A stretch of 64,000 bases of DNA from an uncultured Aeromonadales bacterium (GCA_902782145.1 CACZLZ010000003.1:86088-150087); one strand, 5' to 3'. Shown: positions 44,177 to 54,478, counted from the first letter of the stretch. The notes: generated by a model from the letters alone, not told the origin. Made by a program: numbers and translations.

Positions 44177-46339
44177 ATGATCCTGCAGCAATACCAGCAA
44201 CTGAAAGACATCATCAAGGAATATCTGCCTCCGGAGCAGATAGCCCGGATCGATCATGCCTTCACCATTGCCTCCAATGCCCATGAGGGACAGCTGCGGG
44301 CCGGGGGCGAACCCTACATAACCCATCCGGTCACCGTGGCCTGCACCTTGGCCCGGTACCACCTGGACTATGAGACCATCATGGCCGGACTGCTCCATGA
44401 CGTGGTGGAGGACACCCCCATCACCATGGCCCAGCTACAGAAACTGTTCGGCGCCAACGTGGCCAGCCTGGTGGCCGGTGTCACCAAGCTGGACAAGCTG
44501 CAGTTCTCCAACTACAAGGAAGCCCAGGTGGCGAACCTGCGCAAGATGGTCATGGCCATGGTGCAGGATATCCGGGTGATCATCATCAAACTGGCCGACC
44601 GCATGCACAACATGCAGACCCTAAGGCCCCTCAGACCCGACAAGCGCCGGCGCATCGCCAAAGAAACCCTGGAGATCTACACCCCCATAGCCAACCGCCT
44701 GGGCATGCACGCCATCAAGGACAAGCTGGAAGCCCTGTGCTTTGAGAACATCTACCCCTTCCGCAGCGCGGTGATGACCGGGGCGGTGACCCAGGCCATC
44801 AAAAACCGCAAGGCGACCATCGATCAGATCACCGAGGATGTGCAGAAGGAGCTGGAAAAGAGGGGGATCAAGGGAACGATCTTCTGCCGGGACGTCAGCG
44901 TCTTCAACATCTACCGCAAGCTCCAGGCCCACAAGCTGGAGTTCCACAGCATCCTGGACAACTACTGCTTCACCGTCATTGTGGACAGTGTTGACACCTG
45001 CTACCGATCCCTGGGGATCCTGCACACTCTCTACAAGCCCCGGCCCGGGGCCTTCAAAGACTACATCGCCGTGCCCAAGCGCAACGGCTACCAGTCCCTG
45101 CACACCGCCCTCATCGGGCCCCACGGCATGCCCATTGAGATGCTGATCCGCACCGAGTTCATGAACGCCATGTCGGAAATGGGCGTCCTGGCCCGGTGGT
45201 CCTACAACGCCACCGAGGATCAGACCACCTCGGCGGTGATGCGCCAGGCCAAGCGCTGGATGAACAACCTGCTGGAGCTGCAGGAAAGCGCCGGCAACGC
45301 CTTTGAGTTTGTGGAAAACGTCAAGGATGAGCTGTTCCCCGACGAGATCTACGTGTTCACCCCCGAGGGCAGCATCCTGGAGCTGCCCGCCGGCTCCACC
45401 CCTGTGGACTTCGCCTACGCCATCCACACGGACATCGGCCAGAAGTGCATCGGCGCCAGGGTGGATCACCAGCCCTACCCCCTGAGTTGGAAGCTGCTGT
45501 CCGGGCAGTCGGTGGAGATCATCACCTCCCCCACGGGACGCCCCAACACCTCCTGGCTTAACTTCGTGGTGACCTCCCGGGCCCGGTCCAAGATCCGCCA
45601 GTACCTGAACAACCTTACCAAGGAGGAGGCGGTGGTCCTGGGCCGGCGCCTGGCCCTGAACGCCGTGAGCCTCAGCAGCATCTCAGAGATCCCCCGGGAG
45701 AAGATGGATCAGATCCTCCAGGAAACCGAGCACAACACCCCCGACGAGCTGTTCCGGGACATCGCCCTGGGCAACGAGATGTGCCTGCTGGTGGTGCAGA
45801 AGATCCTGGGAAGCGGCGCCGGATCGGATCCCGCAAGCTACGGCCTGCCCGCCGACAAGAAGTTCCCCATCAGGGGCACCTTTGGCATGCTTATCAGTTT
45901 TGCCCCATGCTGCCAGCCGGTGCCCGGAGATGATATTGTGGCCCAGGTGACCACAGGCAAGGGCCTGATCATCCACTGCAGCAACTGCCGGCAACTGAAG
46001 CATGAGACCGAGCAGTCCCGGGACAAGTTCCTGCAGGTGGAATGGGATGATCACCTCATCGAGCAGATCTTCCAGACCACCATCACCATTGAGTTCATCA
46101 ACGCCACCGGTGCCCTGGCCCACATCATCCGGGTCATCGGGGACGCCGGTGCGGTCATCGGGGACATGAGCACCAACCGCAAGGACAGCACATCCTCGAT
46201 CATGGAGCTCAAGGTGGGGGTTCAGAGCCTGGATCATCTCAACAGCATCATGAAGGAGATCCGGATCCTGCCCAATGTGCTCACGGTGAACCGCTGCAAC
46301 GGCAACCTCCGCCAGCAGCGGAAGGAGGAGCGCTCCTGA
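44177..46339 (+). CDS. spoT: (p)ppGpp hydrolase/synthetase SpoT
   Basis: 720 residues, aligning with E. coli SpoT along its length. HD hydrolase domain (about 20-150; 'ITHPVTVA', 'LLHDVVEDT', 'LADRMHNM'), synthetase domain (about 225-340; 'KDYIAVPKRNGYQSLHT'), TGS (about 390-450; 'YVFTPEGSILELPAGSTPVDFAYA'), helical and Zn-finger region ('FAPCCQPVPGDDI') and C-terminal ACT domain. Because the HD motif is intact it should both make and degrade (p)ppGpp. Start ATG 44177 has only a weak ribosome site. rpoZ, gmk and trmH, its usual neighbours, are absent. The stop overlaps the next ATG (TGATG). Confidence 0.95.
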   Translation: MILQQYQQLKDIIKEYLPPEQIARIDHAFTIASNAHEGQLRAGGEPYITHPVTVACTLARYHLDYETIMAGLLHDVVEDTPITMAQLQKLFGANVASLVAGVTKLDKLQFSNYKEAQVANLRKMVMAMVQDIRVIIIKLADRMHNMQTLRPLRPDKRRRIAKETLEIYTPIANRLGMHAIKDKLEALCFENIYPFRSAVMTGAVTQAIKNRKATIDQITEDVQKELEKRGIKGTIFCRDVSVFNIYRKLQAHKLEFHSILDNYCFTVIVDSVDTCYRSLGILHTLYKPRPGAFKDYIAVPKRNGYQSLHTALIGPHGMPIEMLIRTEFMNAMSEMGVLARWSYNATEDQTTSAVMRQAKRWMNNLLELQESAGNAFEFVENVKDELFPDEIYVFTPEGSILELPAGSTPVDFAYAIHTDIGQKCIGARVDHQPYPLSWKLLSGQSVEIITSPTGRPNTSWLNFVVTSRARSKIRQYLNNLTKEEAVVLGRRLALNAVSLSSISEIPREKMDQILQETEHNTPDELFRDIALGNEMCLLVVQKILGSGAGSDPASYGLPADKKFPIRGTFGMLISFAPCCQPVPGDDIVAQVTTGKGLIIHCSNCRQLKHETEQSRDKFLQVEWDDHLIEQIFQTTITIEFINATGALAHIIRVIGDAGAVIGDMSTNRKDSTSSIMELKVGVQSLDHLNSIMKEIRILPNVLTVNRCNGNLRQQRKEERS

Positions 46340-47286
46340 TGGAATTCACCTCAGAAAACGATCTGAACAACAGCTACCGGCAGATGCTGCTGAAGTTCAA
46401 GAACAGCAAATGCTCCTGGGACAGCATCCCCTGCGGCTCCTTCTCCGTGGCGGGTCTCGCCTGCGTCCACCCGGAGGGCACCGGCAGGTGGGAAAAACTG
46501 CTCATAGTCCAGGGCCGGGCGGAGACCATGGACAAGTATCTCAGTCTGATCCACGATCTGTACTCTGCGGGCTACGATATCTACACCTATGATCACCCGG
46601 GCCAGGGCTACTCCGGCTCCCAGGAGAATGCAGGCCTCTCCTGGATCCGGTCCTATGACGACTATGTCACGGCCCTGGATGCGGTGATGCGCTTCTACCA
46701 GTTGGAAGATCCCTTCATCATCTCCGTGTCCATGGGTGCCCTGGTGGCGGTAATGGCCCTGAAGCGGAACCTGCTGCCGATCTCCAAGCTGGTGCTGGTG
46801 ACCCCCATGTTCAGAGTGGAGCGCAAGGGGCTGCCGGCGTGGCTTGCTGCCTTCGTCTGTGACTTCTTCGAACTGCTGGGCCGGATCACCGGCAACCGCC
46901 GGGCTGCGCCCCTGGGGCAGCATCCCTACCGCCGTCCCACCTTTGCCGGCAACACCAAGACCCACAGCGAGCGCCGGCTGAACTTCTACCATGACTGGTA
47001 CCAGAGCGACCGCATCTTCCCCATCGGCGGGGTCACCTGGCACTGGCTGGGGGAGGCCTACCGCCATGAGCCCGTGCGCATCAGCGCCGGAGACTGCCGG
47101 ATCCTGCTGCTGGAAGCCCAGAATGACAAGGTGGTGGACAACAGCGCCAACGCCAAAATCGTCAGGAACTCCAAAGGCAGCATTGAGATCCGGGGGATCC
47201 GGGGCGGCTATCATGATCTGCTGAACGAGAGCGACGAGATCCGCAACCAGACCCTCCGTCAGATCATGTCCTTTCTTGAGCAGTGA
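46339..47286 (+). CDS. Alpha/beta hydrolase, lysophospholipase L2 (PldB)-like
   Basis: 315 residues. Oxyanion-loop region 'LLIVQGRAETMDKYLSL', 'DHPGQGYSG', the nucleophile elbow 'ISVSMGALV' and a late 'GGYHDLLNE' with the catalytic His match PldB-like lysophospholipases. The elbow reads S-x-S-x-G, with Ser where the first Gly of G-x-S-x-G stands. Translationally coupled to spoT; tadA starts 1 bp after its stop. Confidence 0.78.
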   Translation: MEFTSENDLNNSYRQMLLKFKNSKCSWDSIPCGSFSVAGLACVHPEGTGRWEKLLIVQGRAETMDKYLSLIHDLYSAGYDIYTYDHPGQGYSGSQENAGLSWIRSYDDYVTALDAVMRFYQLEDPFIISVSMGALVAVMALKRNLLPISKLVLVTPMFRVERKGLPAWLAAFVCDFFELLGRITGNRRAAPLGQHPYRRPTFAGNTKTHSERRLNFYHDWYQSDRIFPIGGVTWHWLGEAYRHEPVRISAGDCRILLLEAQNDKVVDNSANAKIVRNSKGSIEIRGIRGGYHDLLNESDEIRNQTLRQIMSFLEQ

Positions 47287-47287
47287 C

Positions 47288-47956
47288 ATGACCGACAACG
47301 AGCTCATGGGGCTTGCACTGCAGGAGGCGGAAAAGGCCCTGGCAGAGGGTGAGGTTCCCGTGGGTGCCGTGGTGGCCCAGGACGGCAAGGTGCTGGCCAC
47401 CGGGCACAACATGACCGTCCAGATGAAGGATCCTTCCGCCCATGCGGAGATCCTGGCCATAAGGCGGGCCTGTGCGGCGGCGGGGGACTTCCGCATCCCC
47501 GGCGCCCAGCTTTATGTCACCATCGAGCCATGCCCCATGTGCAGCGGGGCGGTGATCCTGTCCCGGATCCAGCGGCTGGTCTACGGAGCCTCCGAGACCC
47601 GCACCGGATCAGCGGGAACCGTCTTCAGCATCCTGGCCAACAACCCCCTCAATCCCGGACTGGTGGTGGAGGGCGGCCTGCTGGCCGGCAGAAGCCTGGA
47701 GCTGCTGCAGGAGTTCTTCCGCAGCGCCCGGGCCCGGAGGAAGGATGAGAAGATCCGGCTCCGGGATGCCCTGACCCCAGAGGAAAGGGAGGCCCGGGAA
47801 AAGGAGGCCGTCGCAGCCCGGGCCCGGAAAGAGGCCGCCCGGAAGGCCCGGGAGGAGCGCCAGGATCGGAAGCGGGAACTGCGCCGCATGCTCCGCCAGG
47901 AGTCCGCAGCGGCGGGATCCCAGGATCCCGGGTTCATGCCACCGGATGCACCCTGA
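47288..47956 (+). CDS. tadA: tRNA-specific adenosine deaminase TadA with C-terminal extension
   Basis: Converts A34 to inosine in tRNA-Arg(ACG). 222 residues; the catalytic domain is about 1-155 with His52-x-Glu54 ('AHAEILA') and Cys82/Cys85 ('PCPMC') binding zinc. E. coli TadA is about 167 residues; here a basic/acidic helical tail of roughly 65 residues ('REAREKEAVAARARKEAARK') is added. ATG 47288 is preferred to an in-frame start inside the upstream gene. Confidence 0.92.
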   Translation: MTDNELMGLALQEAEKALAEGEVPVGAVVAQDGKVLATGHNMTVQMKDPSAHAEILAIRRACAAAGDFRIPGAQLYVTIEPCPMCSGAVILSRIQRLVYGASETRTGSAGTVFSILANNPLNPGLVVEGGLLAGRSLELLQEFFRSARARRKDEKIRLRDALTPEEREAREKEAVAARARKEAARKAREERQDRKRELRRMLRQESAAAGSQDPGFMPPDAP

Positions 47957-48099
47957 GTCCTGCCCCGGCAGACGAAGCAGCCCCCGCCCGCCAGCAGATC
48001 CCGCCCCAACCGCCGCCTGCGCCGGAAAGCCGGACGCCGCACCGGCTCCTTTCAGAACACCGTCAGCAGTCATGCTCATCACCCCAGGAGGATCCTTTC

Positions 48100-48885
48100 A
48101 TGAATGAGGAAACAGCCCGCTTCCGGGGCACTGCCGCCCTTTACGGCATGCAGGGCCTTAAGATCCTCAGGAACAGCAGCCTCACCATGGCGGGGATCGG
48201 GGGCGTGGGCTCCTGGGCGGCGGAGGCCGCGGTCAGGGCCGGGATCGGCAGGATCCGACTGCTTGATCATGATGTGGTCAGTCTCACCAACTGCAACCGG
48301 CAGCTCCACGCCATGTCCTCCACCCTGGGAAAGCCCAAGGTGGAAGTGCTGGCCGCCCGCCTCAGGGACATCAGCCCGGATCTTGCGATCCGGACCGAAA
48401 GAGTCCTCATCACCACAGACAATATCCAGGAACTATTCCCCGCCCAGGACGCCGGCGGGGAGTTTGTGATCGAGGCCATCGACTCCATGGTCTCCAAGGC
48501 CGCCCTGGTGAACCACCTGAAGCGCAGCCGCTTCAACTTCATAACCTCCGGGGGTGCCGGGGGCAAACTGTCCGGCATGACCGTGAAAACCGGGGATCTC
48601 GCCGCTGCGGAGCAGGATCCCCTGCTGTCACGGCTCCGGGAGATCCTCCGGGAGCAGTACGGCTTCACCGCCACCGGCAGCCGGAAGTTCGGGATCCGCT
48701 GCGTGTACATCCCCGCCCCCCGGATCCGGCCCGCCGACGTCAACACCCCCGGGGAAATGCAGGAGCTGTACGACTGCGCCGGGGAAGAGGTGAAATTCGG
48801 GACCAGCATGGCTGTCACCGCCGCCCTGGGCCTGGCCCTGGCCGGGGAAATGATCAGAAGGATCCTCGCCAGTGCCCATCAGTGA
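48100..48885 (+). CDS. tcdA: tRNA threonylcarbamoyladenosine dehydratase TcdA (CsdL)
   Basis: E1-like ThiF/MoeB family enzyme that cyclises t6A37 to ct6A in tRNA, 261 residues. ATP-binding 'GIGGVGSWAAEAAVRAG', 'DHDVVSLTNCNRQLHA' and 'IDSMVSKAALV' are typical. Strong AGGAGG site upstream of ATG 48100. Overlaps rep by 14 bp. Its partners CsdA and CsdE are not in the window. Confidence 0.9.
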   Translation: MNEETARFRGTAALYGMQGLKILRNSSLTMAGIGGVGSWAAEAAVRAGIGRIRLLDHDVVSLTNCNRQLHAMSSTLGKPKVEVLAARLRDISPDLAIRTERVLITTDNIQELFPAQDAGGEFVIEAIDSMVSKAALVNHLKRSRFNFITSGGAGGKLSGMTVKTGDLAAAEQDPLLSRLREILREQYGFTATGSRKFGIRCVYIPAPRIRPADVNTPGEMQELYDCAGEEVKFGTSMAVTAALGLALAGEMIRRILASAHQ

Positions 48886-50899
48886 GCTGAACCCGGCCCA
48901 GCAGGAGGCGGTGAAGTACATTGCCGGACCGTGCCTGGTGGTCGCCGGCGCCGGATCCGGCAAGACCAAGGTCATAACCGAGAAGATCATCTACCTGCTG
49001 AATGAGTGCCGTCTCCGGGGCCGGGAGATCTGCGCCGTGACCTTCACCAACAAGGCGGCCCGGGAGATGCGCACCCGGATCGCCCGGCTGGCGCCGGCGG
49101 ATCAGCTCCGGGGGATCCTGATCACCACCTTCCACTCTCTGGGTCTTTACATGCTCCGGCGGGACTATGTCCTGGCAGGGCTGAAGAAGAACTTCATCCT
49201 CATGGACGCCAACGATCAGAAAACCCTGGTGTCCTCCATGTGCCAGGAGATCCTGGGATCCGACAAGACCCCGGATCAGAACACCATCTCCCGGGTGCTC
49301 GCCTCGGTGTCCCGGGCCAAGATGAGCGGACTGACCCCAGATGAGTTCATGGAAAAGGCCGCCAGCGACGAGGATGTCTTTGACGCCGCCGTCTACCGGC
49401 GCTACGACAGCGCCATGAACGCCTACAGCGCCGCCGACTTTGACGATCTGGTGCTGAAGCCGACCCGGATCATGCGGGATCATGAAGGCGCCCGGCTCCA
49501 CTGGCAGAAGCGCTTCAAGCACATCCTGGTGGACGAATACCAGGACACCAATGAGGTGCAGTATGACTTCCTGAAGCTGCTCATCGGCTCCCGGGAGCGG
49601 TTCACCTTTGTGGGGGACGACGATCAGTCCATCTACGCCTGGCGGGGGGCCGATCCCCGGAACATCGAGCGCCTGAGCACCGACTATCCGAACCTCAAGG
49701 TCATCAAACTGGAGCAAAACTACCGATCCTGCGGCCGGATCCTCCATGTGGCCAATGAGCTTATCGCCCGGAACCGGCACATCATCGCCAAGACCCTGTA
49801 CTCCTCCTACGGCTACGGGGATCCCATTGTGATCCACGAATGTCCGGATCCCCGGCAAGAGGCAGAATATGTCTGCGCCGAGCTCACCTCCCAGCAGTAC
49901 CGGAACCGCTACCGCTGGCGCCACTTCGGCATTCTCTACCGAACCAACCACCAGTCCCGGGAAATGGAGAAAAGCCTCAGGGAAAACCGGATCCCCTACC
50001 GGATCAACGGCGACATCTCCTTCTTTGAGCGGGCCGAGGTCAAGGACACCATGGCCTATTTCAGGGTGCTGCGCAACCTGGCGGATGACAATGCCCTCCT
50101 GAGGATCATCAATGTGCCCCGCCGGGAGATCGGCAGCGCCACCGTGGCCAAAATCGGGGATCTGGCCCGCAGCACCAGCTGCAGTCTCTTTGATGCCATG
50201 AGCCTGCCGGATCTGGCCGCTATCCTGCCTGCCCACACCCTGAAGGCGGTACGGGATTTCCGGGAGATGATCCTTGAAAAAAGAGGGGAGATCGACAGCG
50301 GCAGGGCGGCGGAAGTCACAGGATCCCTGCTGGAGAGCATTGACTACATGTCCCACCTCCTGGGCGAGAACTCCGACGAAAAGGTGGCCCGGATAAAGTA
50401 TGACAACGCCCTGCAGGTGAAGGACTGGCTGCTGCGGAAGCTGAAAGGTGATCCCTCCGAGGGGGCCGAGCCCCAGGACTTTGACAGCGCGGTGACCTCC
50501 CTGTGCCTAAGGGAAATGCTGGATCAGACCGGTGAAGAAGACGAGCAGGCGGCAGATCAGGTGCAGCTGATGACCATCCATGCGGCCAAGGGTCTGGAGT
50601 TTGAGTTCGTCTTCCTCATCGGCTGCGAGGAGAACATTCTCCCCCACAAGAACAGCCTGGAGTCCGGAAGCATTGAGGAGGAGCGGCGCCTGATGTATGT
50701 GGGGATCACCCGGGCCAAGCACCATCTGGTCATATCCCACTGCCTGACCAGGATGCAGGACCGCACCCAGATCTCCCGGTTTATCGGGGAGTTGCCCCAG
50801 GATGATCTTAAAATTGAGGACCGGGAATCAGAGAAAAAGGTGGATCCCGACGAGAGCCTGGCATTTATTGCCCAGTTGAGAGCCTCTCTGAAAAATTAA
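48872..50899 (+). CDS. rep: ATP-dependent DNA helicase Rep
   Basis: UvrD/Rep superfamily 1 helicase, 675 residues (E. coli Rep 673), 3'-5'. Motifs: Ia region 'TFTNKAAREM', Walker A 'GAGSGKTKV', Walker B 'DEYQDTN', motif III 'GDDDQSIYAWRGA', motif IV 'LEQNYRS', motif V/VI 'TIHAAKGLEF' and 'YVGITRAKH'. GTG start at 48872, inside the end of tcdA. Rep rather than UvrD by length and by the 'MPISELNPAQQEAV' start. Helps forks pass bound proteins. Confidence 0.93.
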   Translation: MPISELNPAQQEAVKYIAGPCLVVAGAGSGKTKVITEKIIYLLNECRLRGREICAVTFTNKAAREMRTRIARLAPADQLRGILITTFHSLGLYMLRRDYVLAGLKKNFILMDANDQKTLVSSMCQEILGSDKTPDQNTISRVLASVSRAKMSGLTPDEFMEKAASDEDVFDAAVYRRYDSAMNAYSAADFDDLVLKPTRIMRDHEGARLHWQKRFKHILVDEYQDTNEVQYDFLKLLIGSRERFTFVGDDDQSIYAWRGADPRNIERLSTDYPNLKVIKLEQNYRSCGRILHVANELIARNRHIIAKTLYSSYGYGDPIVIHECPDPRQEAEYVCAELTSQQYRNRYRWRHFGILYRTNHQSREMEKSLRENRIPYRINGDISFFERAEVKDTMAYFRVLRNLADDNALLRIINVPRREIGSATVAKIGDLARSTSCSLFDAMSLPDLAAILPAHTLKAVRDFREMILEKRGEIDSGRAAEVTGSLLESIDYMSHLLGENSDEKVARIKYDNALQVKDWLLRKLKGDPSEGAEPQDFDSAVTSLCLREMLDQTGEEDEQAADQVQLMTIHAAKGLEFEFVFLIGCEENILPHKNSLESGSIEEERRLMYVGITRAKHHLVISHCLTRMQDRTQISRFIGELPQDDLKIEDRESEKKVDPDESLAFIAQLRASLKN

Positions 50900-50902
50900 C
50901 CT

Positions 50903-50931
50903 GTGCAATTGGGAACGCAGGCTGTTATAAT
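50903..50931 (+). promoter_or_regulatory. Promoter of tRNA-Arg
   Basis: GTGCAA (50903-50908), 17-bp spacer, TATAAT (50926-50931). A GC-rich run (CTCCCCG) at the start site resembles a stringent discriminator. Confidence 0.6.
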
Positions 50932-50948
50932 TCTCCCCGTAAAGACAC

Positions 50949-51024
50949 GCACCTGTAGCCTAATGGATAAGGCGTCACCCTCCGGAGGTGAAGATTGTGG
51001 GTTCGACCCCCGCCAGGTGCGCCA
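50949..51024 (+). tRNA. tRNA-Arg, anticodon CCG
   Basis: 76 nt including encoded CCA. Acceptor GCACCTG pairs with CAGGTGC, D-arm GCC/GGC, anticodon stem CACC/GGTG around loop CTCCGGA (CCG reads CGG codons), T-arm with TTCGACC loop. The downstream 51025-51413 holds no gene I can support; a GC-rich inverted repeat near 51370-51411 lacks a T run. Confidence 0.95.
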
Positions 51025-51413
51025 TCTCACCTCCCCCTCACTGAAATCCCCCTTTCTGTCTCCAGCACTCTTCTTCTGTTTTCTGTTTCTTCTACTACTG
51101 TCTGTCTGCCTGCCTCCGCTACACAGCCCCTCTGCAGCCATAACTCCCGGCGCCGGGAAAAGCCGGTGTCCTCCGGAGTCATTCCGGATCGATCTGCAGA
51201 ACACCACAACAGAGCCCCCAAAAGGCCTAAACAGGAGGGATGCAATCAGAGAATGGCGGGAACAAAAGAGGAGAAAGGCAAGACCGGCTCTGGCAGGAGC
51301 TGGAATCGCACTCTGCCGCCGGATGCCGGAACAACAAGGCACGACACAGCCGCACCTGCATGAACGGATCTGGGGGTAGGATCATGGCGCACCTGCACCC
51401 CGGATCCGCAGAT

Positions 51414-52238
51414 TCAGTTCAGAACGCCCCGCTCCCGGAGATATGCTGCCAGGGCTTCCAGGTACTTGCCCTCCGTCAGCGGGGTAAAACTGTCTGAGAG
51501 GTCGCTGCCCAGGGGAACCAGGTTTTCCCGGGGCTGGCTGGTGACAAAGTCATGGGCGTAGACCACAGCCTCCATGTCAGGGGTGAAGGAGCTGGTGATC
51601 TCAAGACCCACCACATCGACAAACTTCTGATCGAACTTCCATTTTTCCAGGATCATCTTCCCCAGATCGGATCTGAGGGACCGCTTCCAGCCCTGGACAG
51701 TGTCCTCGCTGAAACTGACCTGGGTGACCCGCTCAATGGCATCCAGTTCTGAGTAAATGGGCAGGAAGCCGATGTTCAGGAAAATGGCCGCCAGGGCAAT
51801 GAAGTCGCCCACGGTCCGGGGCAGATCCCCGTTTATCAGCTGGTAGGCCGTCAGGGAGTACCGGCACACATGCCGGGACTCCTCATAGTCCCGCCGGCAC
51901 ATGGCGTAAAGAAGCTTGGAATGGAAACTGTAGCCCTGGAGGATGGACATGGCCAGAACCAGGTTCACAGTTCCGTTCATGCCAATGCGGTTGATAGCCA
52001 TGGAAAGGGAGGTGATGGTGCAGCCGGGGTGGCTGTAGCGCATGGTCTGGGCCAGGCGGATCAGTTGAGCCGAGACACCGGCGTCATGACCGATGAGAAC
52101 TGCGATGTCATTGATGGAGGAGCGGGGATCCGAGGCAAGGTTCCTCAGCTTCACGGCATTGTCAGGCAGGCTTGGGAGGGCCACCTTGCCGGTCTTGAGT
52201 TTTTCCCTGATGGTTGATCCGATGTCCCGATCCTGCAT
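51414..52238 (-). CDS. HDOD-domain signalling protein
   Basis: 274 residues from ATG 52238 (AGGAGG site). The HDOD domain covers about 20-215, with 'LPSLPDNAVKLRNLASDP' and 'GMNGTVNLVLAMSI' typical; the HD catalytic residues are not kept, as usual in this family. HDOD proteins occur in chemotaxis, motility and nucleotide signalling. Single gene between the tRNA and pgi; target unknown. Confidence 0.85.
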   Translation of the reverse strand: MQDRDIGSTIREKLKTGKVALPSLPDNAVKLRNLASDPRSSINDIAVLIGHDAGVSAQLIRLAQTMRYSHPGCTITSLSMAINRIGMNGTVNLVLAMSILQGYSFHSKLLYAMCRRDYEESRHVCRYSLTAYQLINGDLPRTVGDFIALAAIFLNIGFLPIYSELDAIERVTQVSFSEDTVQGWKRSLRSDLGKMILEKWKFDQKFVDVVGLEITSSFTPDMEAVVYAHDFVTSQPRENLVPLGSDLSDSFTPLTEGKYLEALAAYLRERGVLN

Positions 52239-52316
52239 ACAGCCTCCTGAAAACATGGTCTTTGCCGCCCCCTGCGCAATAGCGCAGGTCTTGGTAGGGC
52301 TTCCGGAGCATAAAAA

Positions 52317-52346
52317 ATTCTAGGTTAGGAGCGGGGCGTTTTTCAA
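52317..52346 (-). promoter_or_regulatory. Promoter of the HDOD gene
   Basis: Minus strand: TTGAAA (52346-52341), 18-bp spacer, TAGAAT (52322-52317), about 80 bp before the start. A short hairpin with TGCGC arms sits in the leader. Confidence 0.6.
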
Positions 52347-52469
52347 GAAAGGCCGTTGTTTTCATTGTAACATTGTGAGCATATCCGGCAGTTCATGGGG
52401 CTCCGGGGTCATTCCGAACCGGCTGCTGCCACCTGTGCCGGCTCCCTTCCTTGGTGCACTGCGGGCATC

Positions 52470-52507
52470 AAAAAGGCCGCAGAAGGAAACAGGATCCGTC
52501 CGCGGCC
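52470..52507 (-). terminator. Terminator of pgi
   Basis: Minus-strand GGCCGC / GCGGCC stem with a loop of about 20 bases and a five-T tail. Confidence 0.6.
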
Positions 52508-52552
52508 GGTAACGGCGGTCACCGGACCGCCGCTGACGCCTTCAGACTGTCA

Positions 52553-54208
52553 TCAGTCCTGGCGCATGTTCTTCCAGGCGTTGATCAGGCCGTTGGTGGA
52601 GGAGTCATGGGATGACACCGGGGCGTCATTCTGCAGCTCCTTCAGGATCTTGCCTGCCAGCTGCTTGCCCAGCTCCACACCCCACTGGTCAAAGCTGTAG
52701 ATGTTCCAGATCGCGCCCTGGACAAAAATCTTGTGCTCATACATGGCCACCAGGGCACCCAGGGTGCGGGGAGTGAGCTTCCTGAAGAGGATGGAGTTGG
52801 TGGGACGGTTGCCCTCAAAGATCTTGAAAGGAACCAGATCCGCCACTTCCTCCAGGGTCTTGCCCTTGGACAAGAACTCCTGCTCCACCTGCTCCCGGGT
52901 CTTGCCGAAGGCCAGGGCCTCGGTCTGGGCGAAGAAGTTGGCCAGCAGCTTCTGGTGGTGATCCCCGATGGGGTTGTGGGACTGGGCCGGAGCCAGGAAG
53001 TCGCAGGGGATGATCTTGGTTCCCTGGTGGATCAGCTGGTAGAAGGCATGCTGGCCGTTGGTGCCGGGCTCACCCCAGATAATGGGGCCGGTCTGGTAGT
53101 TGACCACATTGCCGTTGCGGTCCACGCACTTGCCGTTGGACTCCATATTGCCCTGCTGGAAGTAGGCGGGGAAGCGGTGCATGTACTGATCGTAGGGCAG
53201 GATGGCCTCGGACTCAAAGCCGTAGAAGTTGTTGTACCAGATCCCCAGCAGAGCCAGGATCACCGGAATGTTGTTCTCCAGCTTGGCGGTGGAGAAATGC
53301 ACATCCATGTCAAAGGCACCGCTGAGGAGCTCCTCGAAATTCTCAAAGCCGATGGAAAGGGCGATGGAAAGGCCGATGGCCGACCAGGATGAGTATCTGC
53401 CGCCCACCCAGTTCCAGAACTCAAACATGTTGGCGGTGTCGATACCGAAGGCGGCAACACCCTCAGCGTTGGTGGAGAGGGCGACAAAATGCCGGGCCAC
53501 ATGGGCGGGATCCCCGGCGGACTTCAGGAACCAGTCCCTGGCGGTGTAGGCGTTGGTCATGGTCTCCTGGGTGGTGAAGGTCTTGGAGGCCACCAGGAAG
53601 AGGGTGGTCTCAGGATCACACTTCTTCAGGGTCTCGCAGATATGGGTGCCGTCCACATTGGAGACAAAGTAGGAGGTCAGACGCTTCTTGTAGGGCTTCA
53701 GGGCCTCGGTGAACATCACCGGACCGAGATCCGATCCGCCGATGCCGATGTTCACCACCGTCTCAATGGGCTTGCCGGTGTAGCCCTTCCACTCACCGCT
53801 GATGACCCGGTCGCAGAAGGTCTTCATCTTGGCCAGAACCGCATTGACGTCGGGCATGACGTCCTTGCCGTCGACAAGGATCTCCCTCTTGGAGCGGTTT
53901 CTCAGGGCTATGTGCAGCACCGCCCGGTCCTCAGTGCGGTTGATCTTCTCACCGGAGAACATGGAGTCGATGGCCTCGTTAAGCTTGGTCTCCCGGGCGA
54001 GATCGAACAGCAGCTTCATGGTCTCCTCGTCCACGATGTTCTTGGAGTAGTCCACCAGGATATCCTCCTGGGGGAAGGTGACGGAGAACCGGCTGAAGCG
54101 CTGGGGATCAACAGAGAAGAGATCCTTGATGGTGCGGTTCTTGTTCTTGTTGAAGTGCTCCTGAAGGGCCTTCCAGGCGCTGGTGGTGGTAGGATTGATG
54201 TTTTGCAT
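52553..54208 (-). CDS. pgi: Glucose-6-phosphate isomerase
   Basis: Interconverts glucose-6-phosphate and fructose-6-phosphate, 551 residues (E. coli 549). Starts '[19 protein letters not shown]' like the E. coli enzyme, which decides ATG 54208 over earlier in-frame ATGs; no clear ribosome site. Signatures 'GIGGSDLGP', '[14 protein letters not shown]' and '[13 protein letters not shown]' are intact. Divergent from ilvC across a 356-bp region. Confidence 0.96.
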   Translation of the reverse strand: MQNINPTTTSAWKALQEHFNKNKNRTIKDLFSVDPQRFSRFSVTFPQEDILVDYSKNIVDEETMKLLFDLARETKLNEAIDSMFSGEKINRTEDRAVLHIALRNRSKREILVDGKDVMPDVNAVLAKMKTFCDRVISGEWKGYTGKPIETVVNIGIGGSDLGPVMFTEALKPYKKRLTSYFVSNVDGTHICETLKKCDPETTLFLVASKTFTTQETMTNAYTARDWFLKSAGDPAHVARHFVALSTNAEGVAAFGIDTANMFEFWNWVGGRYSSWSAIGLSIALSIGFENFEELLSGAFDMDVHFSTAKLENNIPVILALLGIWYNNFYGFESEAILPYDQYMHRFPAYFQQGNMESNGKCVDRNGNVVNYQTGPIIWGEPGTNGQHAFYQLIHQGTKIIPCDFLAPAQSHNPIGDHHQKLLANFFAQTEALAFGKTREQVEQEFLSKGKTLEEVADLVPFKIFEGNRPTNSILFRKLTPRTLGALVAMYEHKIFVQGAIWNIYSFDQWGVELGKQLAGKILKELQNDAPVSSHDSSTNGLINAWKNMRQD

Positions 54209-54478
54209 AAATGTGTCCAAATCCATTAACGGAAAAACTTGTGAAGCCACCGCCGATTTTATCATCTGCGGCCGCATTTTTACACTTTGAGCCCGCCCAG
54301 GGTCTGGCCGGGGAGACCCGGTCCCTGCCGATCACAGGGAGCAGATCACCGGGATCCAAAGCCGCCTTTTACCCCGAGTTTTCCGGCATGACAGAGCCAT
54401 TGATCGCCGCCTTCCATTTTGGCGCCGCCGTGCTTTACGCCTTATGACAGATCGGCTAAACTTTGGATAAATCAGCCG

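Noticed and set aside
50903..51379. 158-codon frame across the tRNA-Arg gene
   Set aside because: Overlaps the tRNA completely and has no coding character.
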